64,000 nucleotides of DNA, taken from Zantedeschia hybrid cultivar. Taxonomy: Eukaryota > Streptophyta > Magnoliopsida > Alismatales > Araceae. Shown piece after piece: positions 37,701 through 48,804 of the stretch (position 1 is its first letter; each line of letters begins with the position of its first letter). The position numbers and the translations under genes were made by a program. Where the stretch lies: NCBI GenBank assembly GCA_030544215.1, contig JARZZO010000016.1, forward strand, positions 59,437,501 through 59,501,500, given 5' to 3'. The notes beneath the pieces are model-generated. The model was not told the DNA's origin and searched no databases. It worked only from the letters and a program-made list of their open reading frames with translations.

Positions 37701-40700
37701 GTTCAGACATCGTCTATATTCTCTCCCTTTCTTTTTATGTGGGCCAGACTCCTGCCAGCAAGTTTTCAGTGTCCAACGGGAAAGGGAATCCTAGCCGTAG
37801 AATGACTCTTCATGTGATGTCCTCTAAGAACCCTCGTATAAAAATCAGGGTGATTTTCTTTTTTTGAAAGTGGATGGTGCCACTAAATTGTATTAAAATG
37901 GAAAAGATGTACAAACAGGTGACAACAAAGCTCTCAAAAAGCTCACCCTACAATGCACCAAGATGGTGATTCACTGTGTTTCCTCCAAAAGAACGAAAAA
38001 AGAGGAAGTATTGATAAAGTCTTTACACCAACAATCCTCCGAAGAAGAAGAAGAAGAAGAAGGGAGCAAGAAACCTGCCCGACAATCCTCCGGCTGTGGC
38101 TCAACTTCTGTGGGAACCTCCTAGGGCCCCTTTTCAGCTAGGATCATACATCCCTGCCCCTTTAATTTGGGTTTCTAGTTAATTTAGGATAATATGAGTT
38201 ATGCTTTAAAAGAGGGAGGAAACTGTCAGTTTAAATACCGTAGTTTTGGCGCTTTTTGCAATGAAGTTTTACTAATCAAGGGGATGATCACTGATTAAGG
38301 GAAAAGTTATAACTTGGACTGATGTTTAATAATAAAGGAATAATGACTATAAAGGATAGTTTCAATTAATTAAAAGTCTATGAGTGAGATATTACAATGT
38401 ACATAGGTTACTTAAATATTTTGGAGATTCTAGTTTAAGATAATTTAGCTTGACTACCAAGGGTTCATAGTTATGCATGCATGTTTTAAAGAAACATGAA
38501 AGATATACAATGGTCCATTGCCAACCGCTTACTAAATGTGTCTAGCATTTATGGTAGGAAGATGATAAAGAGAATAGATATATTTGGTAAAGTTATAATT
38601 CTTATGAATATGATTGAACGTTGATGATTTTGATAGTGATAATTATGATTTCGATAAAAGACCATGACCCCATTATCATGACTATGATGGTGTATAATTA
38701 AAGACCCTTAATAAAGGGGAAAGACTATGACTATGATTAAAGACCAAGATATTATGATTAAGCTTCTCAAAATATTTTCTATTGATATTGATAAGAGTGA
38801 GGCTACACTACTTCACTGGTGGAAGGGCCTTCTGTCCCCTAGGGACAGGGAACACAGCTTATCACTCCTTAAAGATATGTGCCAAAGTTGGAGCATGGAA
38901 TGTTCCTCATTTCTAAAGGGGACTAAAAGTCCAAAGCAGGGACACCTCGACTTGAGCAGTGGTTAGAAAACTACTTGAGCACACTCGTGACAGGGATCAG
39001 GACAATGTAGTCAGACTTTGTGCCTTAGTTTGGCCACCTTTCACGTAAGAGTGGCTGGAGACTTCCAAGGTGGTATAGGCGAAACCTGAAAGACCAAGCG
39101 AATAGATGATCTGCATATCTACTTGATTGGTAAGTCACTATCCCTCTTCTTCAAAAGATTAAAAATGGGCCACTACAGCCTTAAAGACAATTAATGAAGA
39201 TGACTAAAGTATGTTATATACGACCTAAGACAGCTGAGAGACTGTTATATAAGACTTAAGACGACCAAGAGTCGATTATGCACAACTTAAGATGACTGCA
39301 GGAGCTAAGATGGCTAACAGCAGGAAATGAAAAGATGACCTGTAGACCAATTGTCCATTTTCATAAATAATGAAGCATAAAATGAATATAACAAAATATT
39401 CAAGATAAAGAATACGAAGATTATCATGACTCGGACTAAAAAATGATCATCATAAAGAACATGATACCCATATATTGATATATATAACATAATATTGGTT
39501 TTATCTAAGAAAGTCCATGACTAATATCTTACCATGAATCACAAAGAATCAAGCCCAAAAGGTAAGAAATCAAGATTCTAAAGTGACACACCAGACAAAA
39601 GACGAAGTCCTAAGAAACAATGACAAAACTTTCTAACTACTTCAATGGTTTTCCCGACAATTTCTATGATTCAATGCTTTTAATTGTATTCGTGTTTTCC
39701 ATTATCGGTAGAACATGCTTGTTTTAGTATGCTCTTCTGTAATGAATGAACGTGTACCGTGATTATGTTTGGGGTTGAAGAACGTGCTTGTTTTAGTATG
39801 CTCTTCTATAATGAATGAATGTGTACCATGATTATGTTTGGGGTTGAAGTGGAATATATATAACCTCCACCCAGCATAAGGACATTATTGCTCAAATTCT
39901 TTGTTTTTTATGTTTTTAAAGTCCTGACCTTCAAACCAGTAAAATCAAGATAGAGTTGAACAAGTCGAATTTAACCTACAGGTATGCCCAGTGGAGCATT
40001 TTAATTGGTATAAATACTTGTACTGTCTTTTATACATTGTTATATGATGGACATGCACCTTTCTTTGTTCAGTTTTTGCCCAGTTGAGCACATTATCATG
40101 TTGTTTCACTGTTGTGCAACTATCGAGGTCAATACTGAGACAAATGGGAAACAACATAAAATGGTAAACAGTTTTCCACGAATGCCCATCTTAACTTTTT
40201 TTTAAGTGGATAGTACCACGATTCATTAAATGCAGAAAAGGTGTAGCCCAGCTTAACTTTCCTCTTCAAATACCAGCAAATGGGCAAACCATGAACATTA
40301 GTGAATTCCTAGAAAGGTAATTTTTTAATTCCTTTACTCATCATACATGATCCATTGTCAAAACATTTTGACAACATAAGGAATGTCCATACAGGGAAAT
40401 ACATCAATTCATCTCAAGTCATTCTCAACTTTTACAACGACTACGGTAAAACATTCTTCCAAGCATGGTTTACGGTAATGTACCGGGTCGGGCCGACTCA
40501 TACGAGTCAACTCATATCTAGATGATCTCGAGTCACTAGCACGATTGGCTCATACGAGTCAAGTTGGAACACTTCCAGATTGAGCCGACTCGCACTGTAT
40601 CAGACCAACTCATGCCAGATCACACGATAAGGACACGAGTCACTACGATTTGGTACGAACCAGTTGCCGTTCGGCTCGAGTTAGTGCGATCCACTTCTTT

Positions 40701-43337
40701 AGTCTAGGTGTACTACTTTGTTTTGCAAATTGAGATTTGACATTCCTAACTTTCTATGAGATGTAGTACACCACTTTCTTTGGCAAACTAAGATCCCTAG
40801 ACTAAATTTCTATTAATTAGTATCATAGACTAAACTTTTTACTTAAATCCATTAAACTGGAGTATTTTTCTTAAATGGGACTTATAATCATTCACGGTAA
40901 TGATGAATGTAAAATAGAACGTTTACAATTAGATAATTATTCAAAAAATGAGAGATTTGTCAAAAAAATAGCCTGAATCGGGCTGAATCGACGCAACTTG
41001 TGTGAGTCAACCCAAGTCGGTCCGAGTTGGATTAGATCTGACTCGTATCTAGCCGAACCAAATCCAATATGGATCCATGAGTCAGCAAACCTTGCTTCTA
41101 AGCATTCCTCTGCACAGTTTACTCTCCTCCTCAGATCAGCAGAAAGCATCAGTTCATCATCTCAAACATCCTTTGATCCAAGAATTCCAACTATTCACTT
41201 AAGGATCATCCCAATTCATAGTATATATGCTACAATTAAGTTGCACATCATGGCACAGTGATTTAATCAGGCTGTGCCTTTCATCTCTGATCACAAAGTC
41301 AATGTTTCAATGAAACATATTTACTTTCTTGACAACTGCATGTGATGACAAATGTCTAGTAGGAAGGGAACTGCAACTGATAGTTGCATTAGAGAGCATC
41401 ATATATCACTATATGAAACATGTCTCCTTCCTTCCTTGTCTAGATCTTACTCACCAACTGCATTCTTAGGCTTTTTGACAAGGGTCACCAATGTTCAAGT
41501 TCAACATTACCCCTGATGGATTGCACTATCATCTTCTTCCTGAAACTAGAATGTCCAGAGTTATCCTGTGTAGGCATGTGGAAGTTGAAACCTTAGCACA
41601 CCAAAGTCGTAATAGATTTTTAAACCTATATTTCATCTTGTAACACTACCAGCATTGTGTAGTAATCTATGTGCGTAATGAAATTTGTGAAATATGCACA
41701 CGATGATCTAGGTTGGTCTCAACCCTGCCCACTTCCTCTTGCAATTGCAAATGCAAAATGTTATTATACCTGGGGTGAGAGACACTATCGCCTGTTTCAG
41801 AGCAAAAAGCAAGATAGCGGAGCAGCACACATCACTCACTTGTGATCAGGTCCTTGATTAGTCAAAGGTTTTTGGGGCAATAGGGGTCTCTCTGACACTC
41901 ACATTTTGAGCTTTCAGGCAAGATGGAATGTGATACCTCATCTTGATGCAACTTTTGTAAAGGGTTTTCACTCTCCATGGTCATTTTGTGTATATGAAGC
42001 TTTTTTCATTAGGGAGTAGTTTTCATATACGGTGGATTATTTACTGGGGCTGGAATATACTTTCTCCTTTTACATTTTATACCTTTTCCGATCTAGCAAC
42101 TATGTGGTAGAATCCACTTTCAAAAAAAAAAGTACGCGTATATCTGCCTTGACAAAGTAATATTAGTTTAGCATGATGAATTGAAAAGTATTTAAGCTAT
42201 AACAAGCAACCCTTAAACATTGCTGCATTAGAAAACATGAAAACTATTATGCTGCCAATTTCTTAGTGCTTATAGAAAGAGCATGGACTACAGAGATCAC
42301 ACGTTGGCGGCTATAAAACCAACAGCACAATCACTGTTGCTTATCCCGTACATTATCATCCCAGGATCCAGCCCCTCAAAAACAGAGTGATATTAAAGTC
42401 AGAAAGCTTCAACAAAATGACTATTACACCACTAGCACGACACCACTCTCAAATCTGTGTCAGATGCATCTCCATGGTAAACAATAAAAACAACAGGCAA
42501 TTTCTTCTGTTTCATTCACGGCTGAGGTCTAATCAATCCATTTTGGGTTGTTTAGGGGGTTAGTTGTGCGGGACATCATCTTGGTGCGGGCCATTTTCTT
42601 TTGTATGGAGGGATTTTTGTGAGCATCAGGATATTTCACTCGTACATTCCCTTCCTGTTCTTACTTCAATAAGCTTGTGGTACTATTCACTTATCAAAAA
42701 AAGGACGTGCCTAACATACTTAAAAAAAAAAATTGCACTAAGCCGAAAAGTCTAATCTTTCTACTAAATCCAAACAACTCTCAGGCCACAAGCGCTTATT
42801 TCATTAAGCTAAACCCTACCTCCCAGCACGATACATATAGACCCCTCGGTTCGACTTCCTCCAAGCGTCCACACCACCTCCCCCCGCGCCACCGCACTGC
42901 ACCTTCGCCCTAAAGTACATCCTCGCCGACTCCAACGCGCACCGCATCATGGCCGCGTCGTCGCCGCCCAGCTCGATCACCACCGCATTGTGCCGCGTCA
43001 GCGACCCCGACAGCGCCTCCACGGCCCTGACGTACGCCCCGCACGGCGCCCCCTCGTAGGGCGCGATGTCCGCCAGCCGCACCCGCGCGATCGGGGCTTG
43101 CTCCCCGGCCGCCACGGGGCGCGCCGACGCGATCGGCTCCGCGCCGATCGCATGGTAGTGGTCGGCCGGGGTAGGGCGGGAGGAGGAGCACGAAGGGGGC
43201 GGCGGGGGCGGGAGGAGCCCCAGGGAGAGTGGGGAGGGGAGGTGGGGCGAGAGCATGTGGGGGGTGGAGGGCGGCCCCGGCGGGGGAGCCGGCGCGGCAC
43301 CGGCGGGGGAGGGCGTCTCCATCCCGGCCCCGTTCAT
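25242..43337 (-). CDS. U-box/RING-type protein, plant PUB62-like
   Basis: Probable E3 ubiquitin ligase-type protein. Exons (5' to 3'): 43337-42820, 37560-37444, 37369-37180, 37002-36836, 36672-36498, 33855-33818, 33778-33677, 27455-27374, 26621-26564, 26471-26347, 26257-26165, 26074-26004, 25365-25242. All boundaries are GT-AG, all phases match, and the total gives 619 residues. The N-terminal 172 residues are Pro/Ala-rich, from one very GC-rich exon. The middle (about 173-389) has MSDAFKCLGKAARAALCAVA and CDPNGRWYLADGTSGPGDLL, resembling an isopenicillin-N-synthase-like fold. EPSLRSVLSDPLSGAF leads into the U-box (about 423-490) with SCGHSFGGDMLKKVIETARC and TLCNSEI; then a basic helix (FHNAVLRKRRKEM) and a C-terminal GNRRTPDKFVGREAVITSQC module ending in KILESGESVRLQYRSLRKI. 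I recall this architecture from proteins named U-box domain-containing protein 62 in other plants. The 38-nt exon at 33855-33818 is the least certain. Introns hold many transposons. Confidence 0.88.
25676..25965 (-). mobile_element. tRNA-derived SINE with target duplication
   Basis: On the minus strand a tRNA-like head (box A-like GAGTAGCATAGTAGATAG at 25940-25923, box B-like GAGAGTTAAATTCC at 25908-25895) is followed by a body and an A-run (25700-25691). It is flanked by GTGGAGGAAATGTAT (25676-25690) and GTGGAGGACATGTAT (25951-25965), a 15-bp target duplication with one mismatch. The body (25691-25950) is 260 bp. It lies in the last intron of the U-box gene, in the same orientation as the gene. 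Confidence 0.85.
28744..28773. repeat. (CT)n microsatellite
   Basis: CT run inside the long intron of the U-box gene. Confidence 0.9.
30188..32329 (+). mobile_element. Long LTR, interrupted by a nested element
   Basis: The left end TGTAAGGACCC (30188) and right end CTTACA (32324-32329) are inverted, as LTR ends are. Just after the right end comes ATGTGTGGTATCGAG followed by TTACAGAGCATC, a decayed relative of the initiator-tRNA primer-binding word TGGTATCAGAGC. The LTR contains an array of AATGGGCC words (30285-30615) and a transcript-like GA-rich leader (31366-31600). About 710 bp (30657-31366) belong to a nested inverted-repeat element, leaving an LTR of about 1.4 kb. Internal coding domains are not seen. 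It lies in an intron of the U-box gene, in the opposite orientation. Confidence 0.55.
30657..31366. mobile_element. Nested inverted-repeat DNA element
   Basis: Left end TAGGGGTGTTATCTGTTCGGTTC and the reverse of the right end, CGGGGTGTTCACGGGTTGGTTC, form terminal inverted repeats. Both subterminal zones are rich in AACCGAACC/GGTTTGGTT words. A poly-C run lies at 30750-30766. No transposase. Flanks are simple sequence, so a target duplication cannot be called. Confidence 0.6.
34005..34300 (+). mobile_element. Probable tRNA-derived SINE
   Basis: TTAGCGCAGTTGG (34011-34023) fits box A and GGTTTGAGTTG (34057-34067) fits box B at tRNA-like spacing, followed by a GC-richer body of about 230 bp ending in a T-rich stretch. 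It differs strongly from the AT-rich intron around it. Ends are approximate and no target duplication was identified. It lies in a U-box gene intron. Confidence 0.55.
34384..34705 (+). mobile_element. Possible LTR fragment
   Basis: From TGTTTATTTTCTTTGGCCC it runs through a TATA-like CTATATTTATAGAG, a leader-like stretch with GAAGAAGATTTTGAAAAGAAAG, and a pyrimidine-rich end (TCTTCTTCCTTCTTCGGC) to about GCATCA. This order resembles a plant LTR, but no partner LTR or target duplication was seen. Confidence 0.35.
37862..37960 (-). mobile_element. LINE 3' tail
   Basis: On the minus strand the sequence ends TTTAGTGGCACCATCCACTTTC followed by an A-run. The GTGG...CCAC hairpin plus A tail is shared with three other sites (40190, 42135, 42706), as expected for 5'-truncated copies of one L1-type LINE. 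Confidence 0.5.
38041..38063. repeat. (AAG)n microsatellite
   Basis: About seven AAG/GAA units in the first intron of the U-box gene. Confidence 0.85.
38150..39200. other. Degenerate retroelement-like stretch
   Basis: Contains a moderately GC-rich block (38815-39130) with CTACTTGAGCACACTCGTGACAG-like wording that resembles 32420-32650 next to the 30.2-kb LTR (CTTGAGTGCACTCGT). The two are probably diverged non-coding parts of the same LTR retroelement family. No protein domains remain. Confidence 0.35.
39713..39849. repeat. Tandem duplication of a 69-bp unit
   Basis: ACATGCTTGTTTTAGTATGC (39713) and ACGTGCTTGTTTTAGTATGC (39782) start two nearly identical units, each with GATTATGTTTGGGGTTGAAG. 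The few differences are all transitions. Confidence 0.9.
40189..40260 (-). mobile_element. LINE 3' tail
   Basis: On the minus strand, AATGAATCGTGGTACTATCC ACTT is followed by an A-run (reading down to about 40192). It matches the hairpin-plus-A-tail ends at 37862 and 42135. Confidence 0.55.
40464..41094. mobile_element. hAT-type MITE
   Basis: Ends CATGGTTTACGG (40464) and, reversed, CAAGGTTTGCTG (41094) form short inverted repeats. The flanks are CTTCCAAG (40456-40463) and CTTCTAAG (41095-41102), an 8-bp target duplication with one mismatch, which is the hAT signature. The 631-bp element has repeated subterminal ACGAGTCAACTCAT-like words and no transposase. It sits in the first intron of the U-box gene. 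A relative lies at 52650-52970. Confidence 0.82.
42060..42132 (+). mobile_element. LINE 3' tail
   Basis: CTATGTGGTAGAATCCACTTTC followed by ten or more A residues; same terminal hairpin as the LINE tails at 37862, 40189 and 42640. Confidence 0.5.
42640..42707 (+). mobile_element. LINE 3' tail
   Basis: AATAAGCTTGTGGTACTATTC ACTTATC followed by an A-run; matches the shared LINE terminal motif. It lies just upstream (in gene sense, downstream) of the U-box first exon. Confidence 0.5.
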
Positions 43338-43344
43338 CAATCAT

Positions 43345-44525
43345 CTTGCGGTGGGGGCGTAAAGGTGCGAGGGGAGGCTAGGGTTTTGGGGCGAGGCGGC
43401 GGCGGGCATGGCGGGCTGCGAGCATCTTCCGCCTGGGGAAGCAAGGTTTTGGTTCGCGCCACTGCCACTGCAGCCTGCTGCTGCTTCGTGGGGAGGCGCT
43501 GGTGCTGTCGTTTGGTACGAGTAGGGTTTTCCGTGGCCCCCCGCAGGGGAGAGCAGGGGAAAAATGTGGGCCGGGACCTTGCGGGAAGGACGGGAATGCC
43601 CTCGTGTCTACTGACGTGTCGACATTCGGCGTTCCGTGGACCGTACGGGGTTGGACGGCACGGCACGAACGCGCCATATCGGTACAGCCGGGCCGGGCTG
43701 CACGCGGACCAGCGGAGCCGGATTTATCCGACTTCGATTATTTGATCCCGGGTGATGCTTGATGCAATCGGCCAACTGCCGCGGGATCATCGAATCAACG
43801 ACGTTAGTTCCGACACTTGTTCTCACAAAAAAATGTGTTTAAAAAGTTTAAAGACTCAGCGGCATTCAGTTTTTTGTATAGATGAGATGTTAGATTCAAC
43901 CCTTCTACAGTTGTATAAGAGATCGCATTTGTCCCACAAATTGGGGAGGGCTCATATGTTAGAGAGTCCACTAAAAAGACTTGCAAGTAACTCTGATAAA
44001 AAAAAAGATCAAATAAAAATATAACTTTGCCTTTAATCATTTGACCAGTGATTAAAATTGCGCTCATGATCTTCAAACTCGATAATGAAAAGAAAACTTA
44101 TTGTGTAGTGCAGTAGATCTCTATAATCAAATAATAAAGTTGGAGACCACCTCACATGGTAGCAAGTATTACCCTTGATTGATAATATCAAGGCTCAGCA
44201 AGGGTAGATTTCTTCTTTACCAAAAAGATCTTAAGTAAAAGTTTACTTATTTTGCGTAGATAAAAAGAATATCATCTATATAATAATAAATTTTTAAAAT
44301 TTGAAACAAACTGACGTGGATGCTAAAAATATAACATCTACGAATAAGGAAAAGTTATTGAGAATATTTGGATTCTCATTTTTCATATCTGAAATATATA
44401 AATATCTAATTATCGCATCAATTAACTCAAAAGGTATAATTTAAATAACATGTTGTTTACATAAAACCAAGGGATCCCTTTAGTGCATACCGATTAACAC
44501 ATACCTTCTCATTTTTTGGTAGAGT
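43345..44525. other. Upstream region of the U-box gene
   Basis: The first few hundred bases beyond the start codon are GC- and CpG-rich (43345-43750), as expected for its promoter and leader; a short upstream ATG in another frame lies at 43344. Beyond about 43800 the sequence turns AT-rich with no recognised gene. Confidence 0.5.
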
Positions 44526-44529
44526 AACA

Positions 44530-44640
44530 CTTGTTGCAATGCTCTAGTTGATGTAATTCAGAGCATCGCAATAGGTAATTAAATATTTTTTTATTTTTTT
44601 AAGATTGGGACCCACATGCTCTAAGTAGGGTTATAAATGG
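44530..44640. mobile_element. Truncated foldback MITE copy
   Basis: CTTGTTGCAATGCTCTAG, then CAGAGCATCGCAATAGG (a short inverted repeat), a T-rich stretch and GATTGGGACCCACATGCTCTAAG. This order matches one arm of the element at 13571-13937; the other arm is absent. Confidence 0.5.
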
Positions 44641-44644
44641 AAAC

Positions 44645-47385
44645 CGGATTATCCGATTTTTCGATTCAATTTCAATAAAAATAAATATTCAATTCTGATT
44701 AAAATATCCATTTGATAGCTATCGGAATCGAAATCAAATGTTTTTAATAAGTTATCAAAATCGGAAACATAAGCACCTTTTTCGTATCCGTTTTCCATTT
44801 TTTGATTCCAATTAATAATAGTCTTTGAATTAGATTTGATCTACGAGTTAATAAGAGAAGTACATAAGTGGGAAGCTTGGAAATCCTAAACCACGCATAT
44901 GGTGCACAACCCCCATGGCACCTCATCTCCCCTCCCCTCCCCTCCCCATCTCCTTTCCCCCGTCCCCTCAGTGTTATGCCATGCATTTTTATAACTCATT
45001 AATGAATTCAATTAATTTAAATTAGACTAATTAACAAACTATAAAAATATATTTGTGAGTTTAAATAATTTGATTTAATTTAATTATTTTTATTATGAAA
45101 GTTGATTAACCTAATTATACTATTAAGAAAACTCTATTAATTTAGTTAAACTTTTAGTTTAGGTGCATTAGGCAGTACCATATTGAAATAATGATAACTT
45201 TCTGTGACAAATTTGGATTAAGGTATAGTTAATATCATTGAAAAGAGTATGAAAAAATCTATAACTTTGTAGAAGATAAGTTTTACTATTCAACTATTTT
45301 AGAGGTCTAAAATATCAATGATCAATTTTTAGAACAAGCTACCAATGAAAAGTAAGTCATAATATAAATAAGATTCAGATTAGAAAATAAAAGAAGATAT
45401 ATTTAAAGTTAACTATGATCTGAAAAGTTATGTATAAAATATTTGACTTTGATTAAAAGCATAATACAATAAATTTCAGTATGATTAAAATTATAATTAA
45501 CAGATAAAAAATCTCAATTGAATTCCTATTTGAATTAAGATTGTGTATATAGATTTACTTGATACAGTCCTAATATTTTAAACATAACTTCGTATATAAA
45601 ATTTCAAATTAAGTAATATAACTTCCATTAAAAAGTTAATTTAAATTATAAAATTTTTATGAAGATCATATGTTCAAAATAAGTCGTTTACGAGTTAAAA
45701 TCAAGACATATTTGAAATAAAAGGAAATCTATCATATGTCTAGGTTACGAGTACTTAGAACAGTAGGTCAGTAAAATAGAGATAATTTTTTTATATAAAT
45801 GTTCAAAAATAGTGATATTAGTAGCATTGGAAATATAATAAAAATTTTAATATTTTTATAAAATTGAGTTTTTCTTAATTCAAATGTTTAAGAAGTCGAA
45901 TTTAAAGGTTTTCAGAATAAAAAAAATATATACAGATTGTGTGAACATAGTCTGATCTGCGTTAGGAAATGACTTTGACTTGAAACTTAAGTCATGAGAA
46001 GTTGGAGTTTGACTCCAGTAAAGAAATGGGGTGTTAATAATTGTATTAGGAAGGAAAATAAATATAAATAGAGCATTGGGATTATGCATGTAGTTATCTT
46101 CCAATAGTAAGTTTATGTTGGGTTCTTAAGAAAACATAGTTAATTCATAGTTAATTCTTTTAGATATTTAATTCTAATTAACGTTTTATATTTTCAAAGG
46201 CTTAAATAACGTAGGAAAGAACTTAGAAAATATGTAAAAGAGCTTAGAAAAGATTGAACTATGGATAGATAGCAAGAAAGTCATAGAAGAATCAAGAACC
46301 GATTTTTCTTCAAGTAGAAGGTGGATAACCATAAGCATGATCTATTTTATACTAAACATTATATTATTTTCAAAGTTTTTCAAAATTTATTAAATTAGTA
46401 AAAAGTTTGATCCATATATCTTCTTCATGATTATCAAATTTTAAATTTTTATGATCTTCTTTACTATTAATTTCATGATTATTATATCAGTATATGCAAA
46501 ATATCCATTCAATCTATTTTGTTTCTAATTGTGATCATATGAGTTACAAATATTTGTTCTCCTTCGTCCAATATCCAATTGATCTGAAATATTGACATAG
46601 GTCTATTTTTGATGTTATCTTCATGTCCAATAACTTTCATAATTTTTTGAATGTCATTGCTATTTGTTCCATATTTTTCTTCTCGAACTATGTTCAGACA
46701 GTTTTGTAATATCAAATTGTGGATCTTCTATCTCATTTAATTCATGTCTAAATCATGTTAAATTTTGTGAACTTGTTTACTATTTATTTTTATCACATGT
46801 TTTAAGTTGCTGAAATTCTACTTAAGTCAGATTTTTTGAATCAAAATGAGAGTCTAAAATTATATCAAACCAATTTATAAGTGATGAAACTTTGTTCACA
46901 CTTTACGCATAATCTATTTAACATGTTCATCAAGTTCGACAATTTTACGAATCTATTTGATATTATTCGACATATTTGTTAATTTTTTAGCATTAAAAAA
47001 TAGTTTTAATAGTCGAAAAATATGTTTATTATTATGAAAAATCTGAAAAAAAATATGTTGGCTATCTTTTCTATCCATAAACTTATACTGATTAGGTTTA
47101 CTCTAATTTTATTCCTATATGACTATGATGACTCTTTAAGTGGCTATTTTGTATAAAAAAGTATGTATTTTAACTCTTATATATATGTATCAATTTGATA
47201 ATTCAATTTTCATATCTATACTTATCATTTGCTCCATATTATCTTATTAGATAATATTTGTATTACCGTGTTTGGACATTGTTATCTTAATGAGATGTAG
47301 GATCCGATTTTGGTATAAACATCTATATTGAATAGGGCATTTTAACCCGAAGATAAAGGGTGGAATCCTGATTTTCAACCATTTA
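44645..47385. other. Very AT-rich gene-free stretch
   Basis: No gene recognised. Only a GGGGAGG-type block at 44925-44970 is GC-rich. The rest (45000-47300) is extremely AT-rich with no open frame of note and could be old retrotransposon DNA, although no LTR ends or protein domains were found. Confidence 0.5.
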
Positions 47386-47387
47386 AT

Positions 47388-48804
47388 GGAGGAGACGAGG
47401 ATACGTAACGTCCTAGTGGTATAAAATTGGGTGGGACTTACACTCTCTGGTCCTGCATAGTAACTAAAACCTTTGCACCATTTGCGTAGATACTTTAGTA
47501 TTTATTTTGTTCGGCTCCTTATATTGTGGTTTGAGTGCATGTCCATTATGATGTAATTTGATATGTTTGATTGACACATAAACTTAAAATCGTTGCTCTG
47601 ATATTTTCATTTGAATTTAAGTTAGTCATTTATATCATTTGATCATCATGATTAGTTATTTCTTTAGAATCATATGAATATGTCATAATCATGTGATCCA
47701 TGATATGAATCTGATTTGATAAACTACTGCACCATGATATTTTCCATTTTATATGAGATGTGCTTATGGGACGTCGATACGTAACGCTTTGACAATTTCA
47801 TATATTTTGTTCTGACTGTGGCTAACAATATTTGATATGTTTGATATGAGTTCGATCATATCATGTATGCTATATGTTAGTTGATCCATTCATGCTAATA
47901 GAAAATATATTTGATTTGATAAGCTTATATCTGACCATATTTTGTATCATGTTCTTATTTGAGGTATATATAGTATGTAAGATCATGTTTAGTATAATTG
48001 TATAACTCGATTTATAAAAAATTACTATATGTTAAGTTATGTGGATAGTTTGAAGTATACTGAGGGGTTGTACTCATAAATCTTATCAACATTTTCATAG
48101 TTTGAGAAAGAGAATCTAAAATTTGAGGAGGCTTCTTATTGAGACAGTTGACATTTTTAGGAGATTATTTAAATTTAAATTTATAGTTTTCTTAAATTTA
48201 ATGTAGTAAGGATAATGAGAGATTAATATATTTTCTTTATTTGATAAAATTAAAAATTTATATATAAATTAATAGATATTATAATTTGTGAACTTTAATA
48301 TTGACTATATTAGATTAATTGATGATTATGACATTTATTTAAATCATCTTATGATTGTTTAGCTCTCATATTTATTTGTTATGATAAGATTTATTTCGAG
48401 ATTATGCAGTCGGACTCCGAGTAAAAAAAAAAGTAAAAAATCGGATCCACAGCATAACACTTAGTCATCTACTTTCCCATCTCAATGTCGCTAGGTCCCT
48501 TCATCCACCACTAGCATCATCTCCTCTCTGCGATCGAGACCGCCTTCCAAACCACCTCATCTCCCCTCCCCCCCCCCCCTCGCCAGCTCCTTCCCTATCT
48601 CCCTCCGCTGTCAATGACGCCATCGAGGCCGCCCACTACCAGCAGCATCTCACCCTGAGGGAGACACGATGCTAACAAAGGTACGTGTGCAAGGGAAGGC
48701 TCACTTGGGAGATGCGAAAGGAAGCCCTCACGGAGCACTTCGGCAAGTACAGGAAGATCATGCAGGTCTACTGACAGGCCCACCGGCAAGTACAGGAAGA
48801 TCAT
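47388..48804. repeat. Tandem duplication, copy 1 (about 1.4 kb)
   Basis: Begins GGAGACGAGGATACGTAACG at 47391 and is repeated from 48808 at an offset of 1417 bp. The two copies differ at only about 20 positions outside A and C runs. Copy 1 lacks 8 bp (GTCATCAT) near 48768 and ends in an extra 20-bp block (48785-48804) identical to 48742-48761. Confidence 0.95.
48614..48790 (+). pseudogene. RRM RNA-binding protein pseudogene, copy 1
   Basis: From an ATG at 48614 the sequence reads MTPSRPPTTSSISP, then a stop, then after a frameshift LTWEMRKEALTEHFGKYRKI. These words match the N-terminus and first RNP region of plant single-RRM proteins of the type that reads GLAWETQKEALREHFEKYG. It is cut off by the tandem-duplication breakpoint. 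Confidence 0.75.

Noticed and set aside
42910..43762. Long open frames on both strands over and beside the first U-box exon
   Set aside because: They arise from high GC content antisense to or out of frame with the real exon, whose product joins in phase with 12 further exons.
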